From the NCBI GenBank assembly GCA_002840435.1, contig PHAT01000001.1:656979-720978 (forward strand): a DNA stretch of 64,000 nucleotides. Reading direction: 5' to 3'. How positions within the stretch are numbered: the first letter of the stretch is position 1; every line of letters begins with the position of its first letter. Made by a program: the position numbers and the translations under genes. The stretch comes from Deltaproteobacteria bacterium HGW-Deltaproteobacteria-6 (GTDB lineage Bacteria; Desulfobacterota; Syntrophia; Syntrophales; Smithellaceae). Shown one piece after another: positions 26,099 to 34,586 of this stretch. The notes beneath the pieces were generated by a model. It saw only the letters and a list, made by a program, of their open reading frames with translations, was not told the DNA's origin and searched no databases.

Positions 26099-27670
26099 CT
26101 ATCTTTTCAGATTCATCAACTCCTGCATAATGGTATCCTGAGTGGTCACCACGCGTGCGCTGGCTTGATAAGCTTTTTGTGACGTAATCATTTTAATGAA
26201 TTCTGTGGCGATATCCGTATTGGACATTTCCAGTGTGTTGGGTGTAAGGGCTCCCATTCCGGATGTACCCGGCGTATTTTGAATGGGGGAACCGGAGGTA
26301 ACGGTTTCACCAAACAGATTCGATCCCAATTTATTCAAGCCCCACGGATTGGTAAATTTAGATAAGACCAGCTGAGCGAGTTCAGTTGTCTGCCCATTGG
26401 TGAAAAAAGCGCTGATGATGCCGTCCTGACCGATAGACAATGTCTTTAACTGACCGGAAGCATAACCATCGGCCGTGACGGCACGGATAACTGATGCCGA
26501 GGAATACTGCGTAATTTCCAGAGCGTCATCACCGAGCATATCCCAATTCACGTCGCCGTTCACACCAATTGTCGCATTACCGTCAAGTGCAATAGCGGAT
26601 AAGTCAATCGTAATATCGCGTTTTCCTACCGATTGCGTATTAACGATTGCAAAAGTCAGTGAACCGGGATTAGAATCAAAAGTGGCTGACGTACCAGAAA
26701 AAGTAATGTCTGCATTATCCGATCCGTCCAAGCTAATCTTAACTGTCTGCTCACCTCCTGTTATTGATGAAGTTATCGTCGCATAGGGATAATCGGTAAG
26801 TGCTCCTAGAGTCCAGGCAGAACCGGCAGTAGCTGCACGTGACACAACTACGCTTGCCGAATGATGGACCATTCCCGGACGGTCAAGACTGTAGTTTGTG
26901 CCAACCTCGCTAACCAAGGCTGCGGTTCCTGTGGGTGCTGCAGGCAGCGTTCCCGTGTATGTCGCATACAATTTTCCATTGCTATCAAAGATTAATCCCT
27001 GTGCAATATCCAGGACCGCTCCATTTCCGTCAAGCGAAGCTTCAAGTCCCCAATACCCACCAACCGTCGATGTGTATCCTGTTCGGGTAAAAGTTGTATT
27101 TAAAGTATGGCTGGCGCCCAGTGAATCGTAAACCGTTTGCGTTGTATTATATTGACCATTTCTGGCTGTCGCCGCATTTAAATTGGCTCCCAGTGAGATG
27201 GTTGCGGTTGCAGTGGGTTCGGATTGTGCACCCAGCAGATTGATATCTCCGAGTGCGCCGGGTACACCGTTGGTTATAATTTTCCCCTGAACTTTATAAT
27301 TATTGACGTCCACCAGCATGTTGGAGGAATTCAGGTGAAACGCACCGGCGCGCGTGTAATAGGTCGCGCCTTCATCATCATTAACCATGAAGAAACCGTC
27401 TCCGTCAATCGCCACGTCGGTGGCGTTTCCTGTGGACTCGAATGACCCGGAACCAAACTGTGTCTGAACTTCCGTAACGGCAACACCGCGTCCAACCTGC
27501 ATGCTTCCGCCGGCGCCTCCGGAAATACTCTGACTTAAAACATCGGCGAAATACGTCGTGCCGGATTTAAAACCAACCGTGTTTACATTGGCCAGATTGT
27601 TGGCAATGACATCCAGTTCCTTGGAACTGGCGTTCAAACCTGAAATTCCCGCCCATAGCGCGCTACCCAT
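26099..27670 (-). CDS. flgE: FlgE, flagellar hook protein
   Basis: This 523-aa protein has the conserved start MGSALWAGISGLNASSKELDVIANNLANVNTVGFKSG and end LEMSNTDIATEFIKMITSQKAYQASARVVTTQDTIMQELMNLKR. It forms the universal joint of the flagellum. Residues 130-400 are the surface-exposed, variable D1/D2-type domains, including DLDGNGAVLDI-like beta sequence and a Ser/Thr-rich stretch. AGAGGAGG lies just before the ATG. It follows flgD by 26 bases. Confidence 0.97.
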   Translation of the reverse strand: MGSALWAGISGLNASSKELDVIANNLANVNTVGFKSGTTYFADVLSQSISGGAGGSMQVGRGVAVTEVQTQFGSGSFESTGNATDVAIDGDGFFMVNDDEGATYYTRAGAFHLNSSNMLVDVNNYKVQGKIITNGVPGALGDINLLGAQSEPTATATISLGANLNAATARNGQYNTTQTVYDSLGASHTLNTTFTRTGYTSTVGGYWGLEASLDGNGAVLDIAQGLIFDSNGKLYATYTGTLPAAPTGTAALVSEVGTNYSLDRPGMVHHSASVVVSRAATAGSAWTLGALTDYPYATITSSITGGEQTVKISLDGSDNADITFSGTSATFDSNPGSLTFAIVNTQSVGKRDITIDLSAIALDGNATIGVNGDVNWDMLGDDALEITQYSSASVIRAVTADGYASGQLKTLSIGQDGIISAFFTNGQTTELAQLVLSKFTNPWGLNKLGSNLFGETVTSGSPIQNTPGTSGMGALTPNTLEMSNTDIATEFIKMITSQKAYQASARVVTTQDTIMQELMNLKR

Positions 27671-27696
27671 AATATCTTCCTCCTCTATCCTGAATA

Positions 27697-28356
27697 TTAA
27701 ATTGTTGTTTTATTAATCGTTGCAACATCCGAAAATGCCACTTGCTGTCCGTTGATCGTCAAGTAGGATTTCCCGTCTTTAAAAGAGACTCCCGTTATCT
27801 GGCCGGAAATCATTTTATTGACCGTCACCTCGGCGCCGCTGCGATCTACGGCACTGACTTCATACGTATAATTTCCCGGGCTCTGGCTGCCGGAATTCCA
27901 GATTGTGCTTTGGAGCCCTGTTTTTTGTGAACCTATCTTCACGGAATCCACCAATGCGCCATTGCTGTTGTATATCTTGACGGTGCCGCTTTGAATATCG
28001 GAAGGCAGCTGGTAAGTTATTTTTGTCGAAGAACCGCTGACCGTAATGACGTTTCCAGCAGCCGTCGCTTCACTGCCGATGAGATTGGCCATTTGTGCAT
28101 TGCTGAAACTGCCGAGGTAGGTCGGCAAAGTACTCATGACATCATTGAGATTCTGCAGCTGCTCCAGAGAAGAAAATTGCGCGAGTTGAGCCACAAAGGC
28201 CGTACCATCCATGGGATTGAGAGGATCCTGATTTTGCAGCTGGGCAATCATCATTTTCATGAATGAATCCTTGCCCAGTGTATTTTTTGACGTGCTTTTC
28301 GCACTGGTTGCGGTTGCCGTTGCGGCGTTTATTGCATTTGTTACGGTTGTGGTCAT
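27697..28356 (-). CDS. flgD: FlgD, hook-cap protein
   Basis: This 219-aa protein acts as the scaffold for hook assembly. The N-terminal motif GKDSFMKMMIAQLQNQDPLNPMDGTAFVAQLAQFSSLEQL is diagnostic. The C-terminal half has the FlgD Ig/tudor pattern (GTVKIYNSNGALVDSVKIG, WNSGSQSPGNYTYEVSAVDRSGAEV, ISGQITGVSFKDGKSYLTING). The start at 28356 is supported by AAGGAG. The frame runs on to 28404 without a site and overlaps fliK. Confidence 0.97.
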   Translation of the reverse strand: MTTTVTNAINAATATATSAKSTSKNTLGKDSFMKMMIAQLQNQDPLNPMDGTAFVAQLAQFSSLEQLQNLNDVMSTLPTYLGSFSNAQMANLIGSEATAAGNVITVSGSSTKITYQLPSDIQSGTVKIYNSNGALVDSVKIGSQKTGLQSTIWNSGSQSPGNYTYEVSAVDRSGAEVTVNKMISGQITGVSFKDGKSYLTINGQQVAFSDVATINKTTI

Positions 28357-28370
28357 TATCTTACTCCTTC

Positions 28371-30134
28371 CTAAGCAAATATACTGATGTTTCCCGAACG
28401 CCATGTGGCCTGATTCACCGGCGTGGCAATGGGCGTCACGGTTGTCCGGTCTGTCCGGGTATTTGGATTATATGTTTCTCCTGCTTCATTATGCTGTTTG
28501 GTTGACTGCTCCTGATGAAATGCCTGCTGATTGAAGCCTTGCTGATACTGCTCGCGACGATCCTGCATCATTACATCACAACGTTCTATGGTCAGCCCCT
28601 GACTTTGCAAAGACCCTTTCAGTGAATCGAGATTTCCGGAAAGTATTTTCTGGACATCCTGATTGTCAGCAGTCAACATAACCTTGACTGCGCCGTTTCG
28701 AACCATAACATCCATCTCCAGGGTTCCGAGAGAAGGAGGAGCCAGGGTGATTTTTATCCGGCCCCCCTCACTGGCCAGACTTTCATTAAACGCAGCCGCC
28801 ACACGATTAATAATCTGAGCGGGTGAAATATCACTCGTCGCAGTTTTCTCCGCACTGACGCCGGACAAATTCAATGAGTTTAGAGAACTCATGTCGATAT
28901 TTTTTTCGGTTGAAGCCGTTTTGCTTCTAAACTCCGTTTTAAATTTATCGATTACACCGGTGGATTCAGGCATTGCAGCAGTTACTTTACCGGTATTTTT
29001 TTGCGTTTCATTAACGACTGCGGATGCCTGTTTTTCGGCAAGAGAGGCTTCCGCTCGAATGGAGAGTTTTTTCCTGACATCCTCTCCTGTCTGATTTTGA
29101 ATATTTTGAGGGATCGGATTCTCCTCTTCTGTTTTCATGTTATCAGAAATGTTCAGAAGGTTTTTATTTTCCTGAACCGCTGCAGCACCGGGGTTTACTT
29201 TAGCGCTCTCATTCTCTCCGGGCGCCTTTCCCGCTGCAGATATTATTTCTTCCGGATTTTTAAATTTTATTGTTTTATCGTTTTTTTCGCTAACCGCCTT
29301 TTTATGCACATCCGCATACTCATTTTGATTATTTTCGCGCTTATCCGTATCGAATGTTTTGCCTGGCTGGTCTTCCCGTAACAGTTGACGACCGGCGTCG
29401 CTATTGGTTTGAGGTAATGAATTTTCCTGGATGACTTTTGGTATGGGTGCTTTATCCGGTCTTTCGACCGATACACTCTCTTCTGCTGTTTCATGAACAG
29501 ACATTGCGCCTGTCTGTATTTCTTTCAATGAAACCGATTGACCCTGGAGCGGAGTCTCGTCTGACTTACTCTTCGTCTTCAATTCACCGGTCATATCCGG
29601 CTGTATTGTTTTCGCGTCAGCAGTCAATGCTGCTGCTTTTGAGATTAGAATTCCTTTTTCGTTTTCAACCATAGCCAGTGTTGTCTGATCCGGATTGCCG
29701 TCAATCTCTTCTTTTAAAATACCGGTTATTCCTCCTGCCGCAAGCCACGCAGTAATTGATTCTTCAGAAATATCATTTTCGGCTGCAACAGGTTCTTCCA
29801 TTTTCCCGAAATTAGCCAATAAGGCCAAACCCGATATAATTTCACCTGAAGATGCCTCATCCTCCTTCAGTAGTTTTTCCAATGCTGCGGACAGCTCCTG
29901 ATTTGCCATTAACTCCGTTTGGCTTCCCTGGCTGTCCGGTTGCATCAGGGCAGCCAATTTCTGCTGCAGAACCTGCAAAAAAACGTTCCCGTCTTCAGCG
30001 CTATTACCTAAGGCATCTGCTTTATCCTCTTTGGCCGCCGACTTATCCAAACCGGCTTTCTTGACCATTTGCAGCAGCTTGCCAATATTAATTTCCGGTT
30101 TCACGTCAGCAGTTGTTCCAACAGAAATATCCAT
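28371..30134 (-). CDS. fliK: FliK, hook-length control protein
   Basis: This 587-aa secreted ruler protein has a long, polar, repetitive N-terminal and middle region (rich in Lys, Glu, Asn and Gln) and the Flg_hook domain near the C-terminus: GGRIKITLAPPSLGTLEMDVMVRNGAVKVMLTADNQDVQKILSGNLDSLKGSLQSQGL. It measures hook length and triggers the FlhB switch. The start at 30134 has GAGGAC upstream and lies just downstream of the sigma-54 promoter. The frame to 30197 would include the promoter and is rejected. Confidence 0.95.
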   Translation of the reverse strand: MDISVGTTADVKPEINIGKLLQMVKKAGLDKSAAKEDKADALGNSAEDGNVFLQVLQQKLAALMQPDSQGSQTELMANQELSAALEKLLKEDEASSGEIISGLALLANFGKMEEPVAAENDISEESITAWLAAGGITGILKEEIDGNPDQTTLAMVENEKGILISKAAALTADAKTIQPDMTGELKTKSKSDETPLQGQSVSLKEIQTGAMSVHETAEESVSVERPDKAPIPKVIQENSLPQTNSDAGRQLLREDQPGKTFDTDKRENNQNEYADVHKKAVSEKNDKTIKFKNPEEIISAAGKAPGENESAKVNPGAAAVQENKNLLNISDNMKTEEENPIPQNIQNQTGEDVRKKLSIRAEASLAEKQASAVVNETQKNTGKVTAAMPESTGVIDKFKTEFRSKTASTEKNIDMSSLNSLNLSGVSAEKTATSDISPAQIINRVAAAFNESLASEGGRIKITLAPPSLGTLEMDVMVRNGAVKVMLTADNQDVQKILSGNLDSLKGSLQSQGLTIERCDVMMQDRREQYQQGFNQQAFHQEQSTKQHNEAGETYNPNTRTDRTTVTPIATPVNQATWRSGNISIFA

Positions 30135-30166
30135 ACTGTCCTCACGTCTATTTTTATACTCATGAG

Positions 30167-30182
30167 AGCAAGAGATATGCCA
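30167..30182 (-). promoter_or_regulatory. Sigma-54 promoter of the fliK-flgD-flgE operon
   Basis: The minus strand reads TGGCATATCTCTTGCT: TGGCAT, five bases, TTGCT, with 10 bases between GG and GC. It is 33 bases upstream of the fliK ATG. The 30135-30462 gap otherwise holds only the inverted-repeat element and a terminator. Confidence 0.88.
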
Positions 30183-30296
30183 GCGCATGGACTCCATTTT
30201 TTGCTTATATTTACAAGTAGTTATAAATTTATGTTTTTAGATTTGGCTGTTGATCGGGAAAAATGTTCCTATTGCACAGGGCAAAGAATGTAGGGG

Positions 30297-30460
30297 AAGA
30301 AGGTTCAACACCTGAAGGTGGCATGCGGTTCACGGTTCACGGTTCAGGGTTCAACGGTTAAAAGAAATTATGGATTTCTACGAAATTCCATAAAAAAAGG
30401 CCAAGCAACCTATAGTGCCTGGCCTCTGCCGCATACCACCGTCAGGTGGTGAACCTTCTT
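30297..30460. repeat. 164-bp inverted-repeat (MITE-like) element after motE
   Basis: The left arm (30297-30328) and the reverse complement of the right arm (30429-30460) match at 29 of 32 positions, starting AAGAAGGTTCA and ending ATGCGG. Between them lie a short tandem array of GGTTCACG-like units (30328-30358) and an intrinsic terminator reading on the minus strand. No transposase is present. The right arm abuts the motE stop codon. It looks like a non-autonomous element that now supplies the 3' end of the flgB operon; that origin is inference. Confidence 0.65.
30392..30425 (-). terminator. Intrinsic terminator of the flgB-motE operon
   Basis: On the minus strand AGGCCAGGCA pairs with TGCTTGGCCT (one G-T pair) around an eight-base loop, followed directly by seven T. 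It lies 38 bases after the motE stop, inside the inverted-repeat element at 30297-30460. Confidence 0.88.
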
Positions 30461-30462
30461 TT

Positions 30463-31101
30463 TTACAACCCGCCGCTGCGTGTGATTTCTTTCGTAATTT
30501 CCACAGCCTTTTGCGGACTGATATAAGCCCATAGCGCTCCGGCCTTGTCTTTTTTCATATTCATCGTGATTCCCGCGGCTGTTTTTGTATCGAGTTTCTC
30601 CATCATGGGGCCTGCTTTGGCCGGCGGTGTAGCATCATAAACTTTGGCCATTTCCTTGTATCGTTTGACATCTTCTTCCCGGGCAGAGTCCAGCTGAGTC
30701 GCAAGTTTTTCCTCCTGAGCTTTCAGGATGGCCATTTTTTCCGTGATATCCTTGCGCATCGCAATCAATCTTTGTTCATCTGCCCGTAAAGCGTTTTCCC
30801 TGTTATCGAGTTCACTCTTTTTTGCGGCCAGCGCCTGGGCTAAATCTCTTTGCTGAAACAAGATGTCTTCCATGGCATCTTTTACCACCGGTGGATTAGT
30901 CAATACGGTTGCTGCTTTCTTATTCACCGAAGGATTGGATGAGCCCTTTTCCGAAGCCGTTTTGGATTGTGCCAGCGCCGAACTTGTCATGGTGGTATCC
31001 GTTGATATATTGAACATTTGCAAAACACCAAAATACGATACCACCTTGATGAGAATCAAAACCGCAATAAATATCTGAGCAACAATTATGATCTTTTTCA
31101 T
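30463..31101 (-). CDS. motE: MotE-like flagellar membrane protein
   Basis: This 212-aa protein has one N-terminal membrane segment (IIIVAQIFIAVLILIKVVSYFGVL), a central coiled coil (QQRDLAQALAAKKSELDNRENALRADEQRLIAMR) and a C-terminal MgtE-N-like domain (YDATPPAKAGPMMEKLDTKTAAGITMNMKKDKAGALWAYI). This matches the MotE family, known from alpha- and deltaproteobacterial flagellar loci, where it aids MotC or stator stability. It overlaps fliJ by four bases. Its exact role here is inferred from family membership. Confidence 0.85.
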   Translation of the reverse strand: MKKIIIVAQIFIAVLILIKVVSYFGVLQMFNISTDTTMTSSALAQSKTASEKGSSNPSVNKKAATVLTNPPVVKDAMEDILFQQRDLAQALAAKKSELDNRENALRADEQRLIAMRKDITEKMAILKAQEEKLATQLDSAREEDVKRYKEMAKVYDATPPAKAGPMMEKLDTKTAAGITMNMKKDKAGALWAYISPQKAVEITKEITRSGGL

Positions 31102-31538
31102 GTATCTCTCCTGCCAAATTTCAGCACGGACATTTCGTCCGATATTTTTTGTTCCAATTCGTTAAGATTTTTTCGATATTCTTCGGCATGCTTGTCTTTC
31201 AAGTTTTCCATGACCTTTCTGTTTTTTACCGCTTCCATTAATTCCTGTCTTTTCTTCTCCACTTTTTCTTCGGCCTGATGAATAATATTTTTTCTTTCTT
31301 TTTCTTTTAACCGGATATTCTCAATATAAGTGACCAGCGCCGTAATATCTTCAACCCGGATCATCGCATTCTGCATGCTTCGTAAATCGTTCATTAATTC
31401 ATTTCGTTCAACGATCAATGCTTTTAATGCCGCCTCCTGCTCCGCCAGGTAACGCTTCAGGTCTGAAAACTCATTGAGGATTTTTTCCTCTATATTCAGC
31501 CGGTATTCAAGAACAGACTGCAGTTTAAATTTAAACAT
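31098..31538 (-). CDS. fliJ: FliJ, export ATPase stalk protein
   Basis: This 146-aa, fully helical, charged protein (FKFKLQSVLEYRLNIEEKILNEFSDLKRYLAEQEAALKAL) has the long antiparallel coiled-coil pattern of FliJ, the stalk that inserts into the FliI hexamer and contacts FlhA. It lies between fliI and motE, with the last four bases overlapping motE. Sequence conservation in the family is low, so position carries much of the call. Confidence 0.93.
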   Translation of the reverse strand: MFKFKLQSVLEYRLNIEEKILNEFSDLKRYLAEQEAALKALIVERNELMNDLRSMQNAMIRVEDITALVTYIENIRLKEKERKNIIHQAEEKVEKKRQELMEAVKNRKVMENLKDKHAEEYRKNLNELEQKISDEMSVLKFGRRDT

Positions 31539-31543
31539 ATTCT

Positions 31544-32872
31544 TTATTCTTTAAACAACTCCAGCAACTGCTTTTTCGCCTGCACAAAATCAATCTTCTC
31601 ATCAATATTCTGACGTAAATATGCATTGACTTTTTCCACCATCCGGATGGCGTAATCGATGCCCGGATTTGATCCGCTGACATAAGCGCCGATGTTGATG
31701 ATGTCTTCCGCCTTTTTATGCGTGGCAATGATATTCATCAGATCGTTGGCTTTTGTTTTCTGGTCGGCATCCACAATATCAATCATGACGCGGCTGATGC
31801 TTTGCAGGACATCAATTGCCGGATAATGGTTCTTATTGGCCAGAGCGCGCGAAAGCGATATATGACCGTCAAGAATGGAACGCGCCGCATCCGATATCGG
31901 CTCATTGAAATCATCGCCCTCGACTAAAATAGTGTAGAGACCGGTGATGCTGCCTACCCCTTCAACGATGCCGGATCTCTCCAGAAGTTTCGGCAACAGG
32001 CTGAAGACGGAGGGCGTATAACCTTTTGTTGTCGGGGGTTCGCCCACGGAAAGACCGACTTCTCTTTGCGCCATGGCAAAACGGGTCAGCGAATCGACCA
32101 TCAAGAGGACATCGTTCCCCTGATCGCGGAAATATTCCGAAACTGCCGTGGCCACATACGCTGCTCTCATACGAATAAGGGGATGCATATCCGATGCCGC
32201 GACGACAACAACGGACCGTGCCAGACCTTCCTCGCCCAGATTTTTTTCCAGAAACTCCCGAACTTCCCTGCCCCGCTCTCCAATCAAGCCGATGACATTG
32301 ACGTCGGCTTTGGTATTGCGCGCGATCATACCCATCAGAACGCTCTTGCCAACACCCGATCCGGCGAATATCCCCATTCTCTGTCCCTTCCCGCAGGTGA
32401 AGAGGCCGTTTAACGCCCTGATTCCCAAATCCATGGGGTCTTTTATCCGTCCCCGATCCAGGGGGTTGATGGGTTCCGCGTAGATAGGGTATTCGTCTTC
32501 GAAATGGATGGGCCCTTTGTTGTCGATGGGATTTCCCAGCCCGTTAATCACCCGGCCCAAGAGTCCCTTTCCCACACCGATGCCGGCCTTGTGGCTCATG
32601 GACAGGATTTTACATCCGGGCCCCAGGCCCTGAATACTTTCCAGCGGCATTAAAAGCACCCGGCCGTTTTTAAAACCGACAACTTCAGCTTCAACCGGTT
32701 TGTCACTGTTTAACGGTATGATACCGCAGACTTCACCAATGGATGCGGCAGGTCCATTGCCCTGCACCATCAAACCGATGATTTCACTCACCTTGCCGTT
32801 TACCCGAATCGGATTTATCCTGTTTAAAATATTTTCATACCTGGAGAGATCGATGACCGGTTCGTTCATCAT
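31544..32872 (-). CDS. fliI: FliI, flagellum-specific export ATPase
   Basis: This 442-aa protein is homologous to the F1 beta subunit. Walker A is GIFAGSGVGKSVLMG, Walker B is DVLLMVDSLTRFA, and the segments GERGREVREFLEK and SVFSLLPKLLERSG are typical. It energises delivery of export substrates with FliH and FliJ. The start codon is one of two adjacent ATGs at 32872 and 32869. It follows fliH by 16 bases. Confidence 0.98.
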   Translation of the reverse strand: MMNEPVIDLSRYENILNRINPIRVNGKVSEIIGLMVQGNGPAASIGEVCGIIPLNSDKPVEAEVVGFKNGRVLLMPLESIQGLGPGCKILSMSHKAGIGVGKGLLGRVINGLGNPIDNKGPIHFEDEYPIYAEPINPLDRGRIKDPMDLGIRALNGLFTCGKGQRMGIFAGSGVGKSVLMGMIARNTKADVNVIGLIGERGREVREFLEKNLGEEGLARSVVVVAASDMHPLIRMRAAYVATAVSEYFRDQGNDVLLMVDSLTRFAMAQREVGLSVGEPPTTKGYTPSVFSLLPKLLERSGIVEGVGSITGLYTILVEGDDFNEPISDAARSILDGHISLSRALANKNHYPAIDVLQSISRVMIDIVDADQKTKANDLMNIIATHKKAEDIINIGAYVSGSNPGIDYAIRMVEKVNAYLRQNIDEKIDFVQAKKQLLELFKE

Positions 32873-32888
32873 TTTTTACCTGAAACGA

Positions 32889-33569
32889 TTATTTTATGTG
32901 CAGCAAGGCTGTCTTGATTTCCTTCAGTTGATTTTCCAGACGTGCATCAACTTCGCCAAACATGGTTTCCACAACAGCGCCGCCTCTTTTGACGGAGGAA
33001 TCTTCTTCAAATACCATATTGCGAATCCCTTCGAAGGACTGAAGAAAATCTTTTTTCACTTCCATCATATAACGGAAATCCTGCGGGTTGAGGTGGATTT
33101 TCATACCATCCGTCTCCGCAATATTTTTCAGCGCCCCCTTCAGAACTTCCAGAATGATTTCCTTGCGAGTCGAGACTTCCTGTTGAAGGATTTTTTCGGC
33201 AATGGCTATGGCCAGTTTGACCATTTGCTCTTCGCCTTTTTGCAGGATATCTTTTTTGATTTGCGGAATTGTCTTCGTTGCCGTCGTCAGAACGTCCAAC
33301 TTCGCCGCAACATTTTTATCCTGAGATTTTAAACCTTCCGCATATCCTTTTCCATACGCATCCTGCTGGAGCTTCTTGATATGGCTTTCCGTGACCTGAA
33401 CCATCTTTTCCTCAGGCGCCTGCTCTTTATGCAGTCCTGAACCTGCAGGGGGTTTCCCTTTTTGATTGCCGGTTGCTGAAGTATTTTTCACAGCACCGGA
33501 AAGAGGAACAGCTTTGCCGGAATTGACGATTTCATCAGCCTTGATCACGTTCCGCTTATACGAATCCAT
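32889..33569 (-). CDS. fliH: FliH, export ATPase regulator
   Basis: This 226-aa protein has the FliH layout: a Gly/Pro-rich N-terminal segment (AVPLSGAVKNTSATGNQKGKPPAGSG), a coiled coil (SHIKKLQQDAYGKGYAEGLKSQDK) and a C-terminal domain like the V-ATPase E subunit (LAIAIAEKILQQEVSTRKEIILEVLKGALKNIAETDGMKIHLNPQDF). It binds FliI and FliN. Start choice is uncertain: 33569 (MDSYKRN) overlaps fliG by 14 bases, and 33578 and 33596 are also in frame. Confidence 0.93.
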   Translation of the reverse strand: MDSYKRNVIKADEIVNSGKAVPLSGAVKNTSATGNQKGKPPAGSGLHKEQAPEEKMVQVTESHIKKLQQDAYGKGYAEGLKSQDKNVAAKLDVLTTATKTIPQIKKDILQKGEEQMVKLAIAIAEKILQQEVSTRKEIILEVLKGALKNIAETDGMKIHLNPQDFRYMMEVKKDFLQSFEGIRNMVFEEDSSVKRGGAVVETMFGEVDARLENQLKEIKTALLHIK

Positions 33570-34548
33570 CCTTTTCATCACCACGCAGAATGACAATCCT
33601 GCCTTCCGATTCTAGTTTTTTCGTTGTTTCGACAATTTTCCGCTGACTGGTTTCAACTTCCGAAATCCGGATCGGGGGCATGAGCGAAATCTCTTCACGA
33701 AGCATTTCGGCTCCGCGTTTGGACATGTTTTTGAATATCTTTTCGCGCTGACCTTCATCAACCATTTTCAGTGCGCGGGACAGGTCTTCGGCACTGACAT
33801 CTTTCATCAATTCCTGTAATGATTTGTCGTCGAGTTTCAAAACATCTTCAAAGCTGAACATGAAGTTACGGATTTGCGAGGCCAATTCCGGATCGGAATC
33901 CTCCAGAGATGTCATAATGGCATTTTCCGTCGAACGGTTCATCCGGTTTAATATATCGGCAATGACCTGCACGCCGCCCATTTGCATATCCGATGAATTT
34001 CCGATGATCAGTTCTTTTTCCAGCGTTTTGGCTACTTCGTCGATAAACTCGCGGGGAACACTCTTGAGGGTCGCCATACGTTTGGTAATTTCATACTGAA
34101 TAGCCGGTGAAAAATGTTCCAGAACTTCCGCAGCCTTTTCCGGCTTTAAATGCACTAAAATTAGCGCGATGGTTTGGGGATGTTCCGTCCGGGTAAATTC
34201 CGCCATGACCTTGGGATCAATCTCATGAAGCTTTTCAATAATTGGATTATCAAAAGAAGAACTGTCGACCTCGCCGATAATGGTCTGTGCGTCTTTTTCA
34301 CCCAATGCTTTGATCATCAGATTTTTCGATGCACCGTCGCGGACGCTGATCATTCCGCCTTGTTCCTTGGCCATGGTGCAGAATTCCTTTGCAACCGCAC
34401 TAACGGTTTCCGCTGGAATGTTGGATACTCTTCCCATTTGCTTGCCTAAACGGCGAATTTCGGACGGCCGTAAATTTTTCATCACACTGGCCGCCAGATC
34501 TTCATCCAAGGATAAAAGCAATATGGCTGCTTTTTCTTCTCCTGTCAT
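33556..34548 (-). CDS. fliG: FliG, rotor switch protein
   Basis: This 330-aa protein has all three FliG domains: KAAILLLSLDEDLAASVMKNLRPSEIRRLGKQMG (FliF binding), EHPQTIALILVHLKPEKAAEVLEHF with MGGVQVIADILNRMNRSTENAIMTSLEDSDPELASQI, and a C-terminal torque domain (MFSFEDVLKLDDKSLQELMKDVSAEDLSRALKMV) with the charged residues that meet MotA. Length is standard. It follows fliF and overlaps fliH slightly. Confidence 0.98.
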   Translation of the reverse strand: MTGEEKAAILLLSLDEDLAASVMKNLRPSEIRRLGKQMGRVSNIPAETVSAVAKEFCTMAKEQGGMISVRDGASKNLMIKALGEKDAQTIIGEVDSSSFDNPIIEKLHEIDPKVMAEFTRTEHPQTIALILVHLKPEKAAEVLEHFSPAIQYEITKRMATLKSVPREFIDEVAKTLEKELIIGNSSDMQMGGVQVIADILNRMNRSTENAIMTSLEDSDPELASQIRNFMFSFEDVLKLDDKSLQELMKDVSAEDLSRALKMVDEGQREKIFKNMSKRGAEMLREEISLMPPIRISEVETSQRKIVETTKKLESEGRIVILRGDEKDGFV

Positions 34549-34586
34549 TTTTTCCTCAATAAATTGTGATTACGTCGTCCGTAGAA

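Noticed and set aside
30328-30358. Short GGTTCACG-type tandem units considered as a CRISPR or telomere-like array
   Set aside because: The units are 7-8 bases with no spacers, only about four copies, and lie inside a 164-bp inverted-repeat element.
32700-33332. A plus-strand open frame of 210 codons
   Set aside because: It runs antisense across the fliI/fliH junction, is rich in Phe/Leu/His as expected from reversed helical coding sequence, and has no family features.
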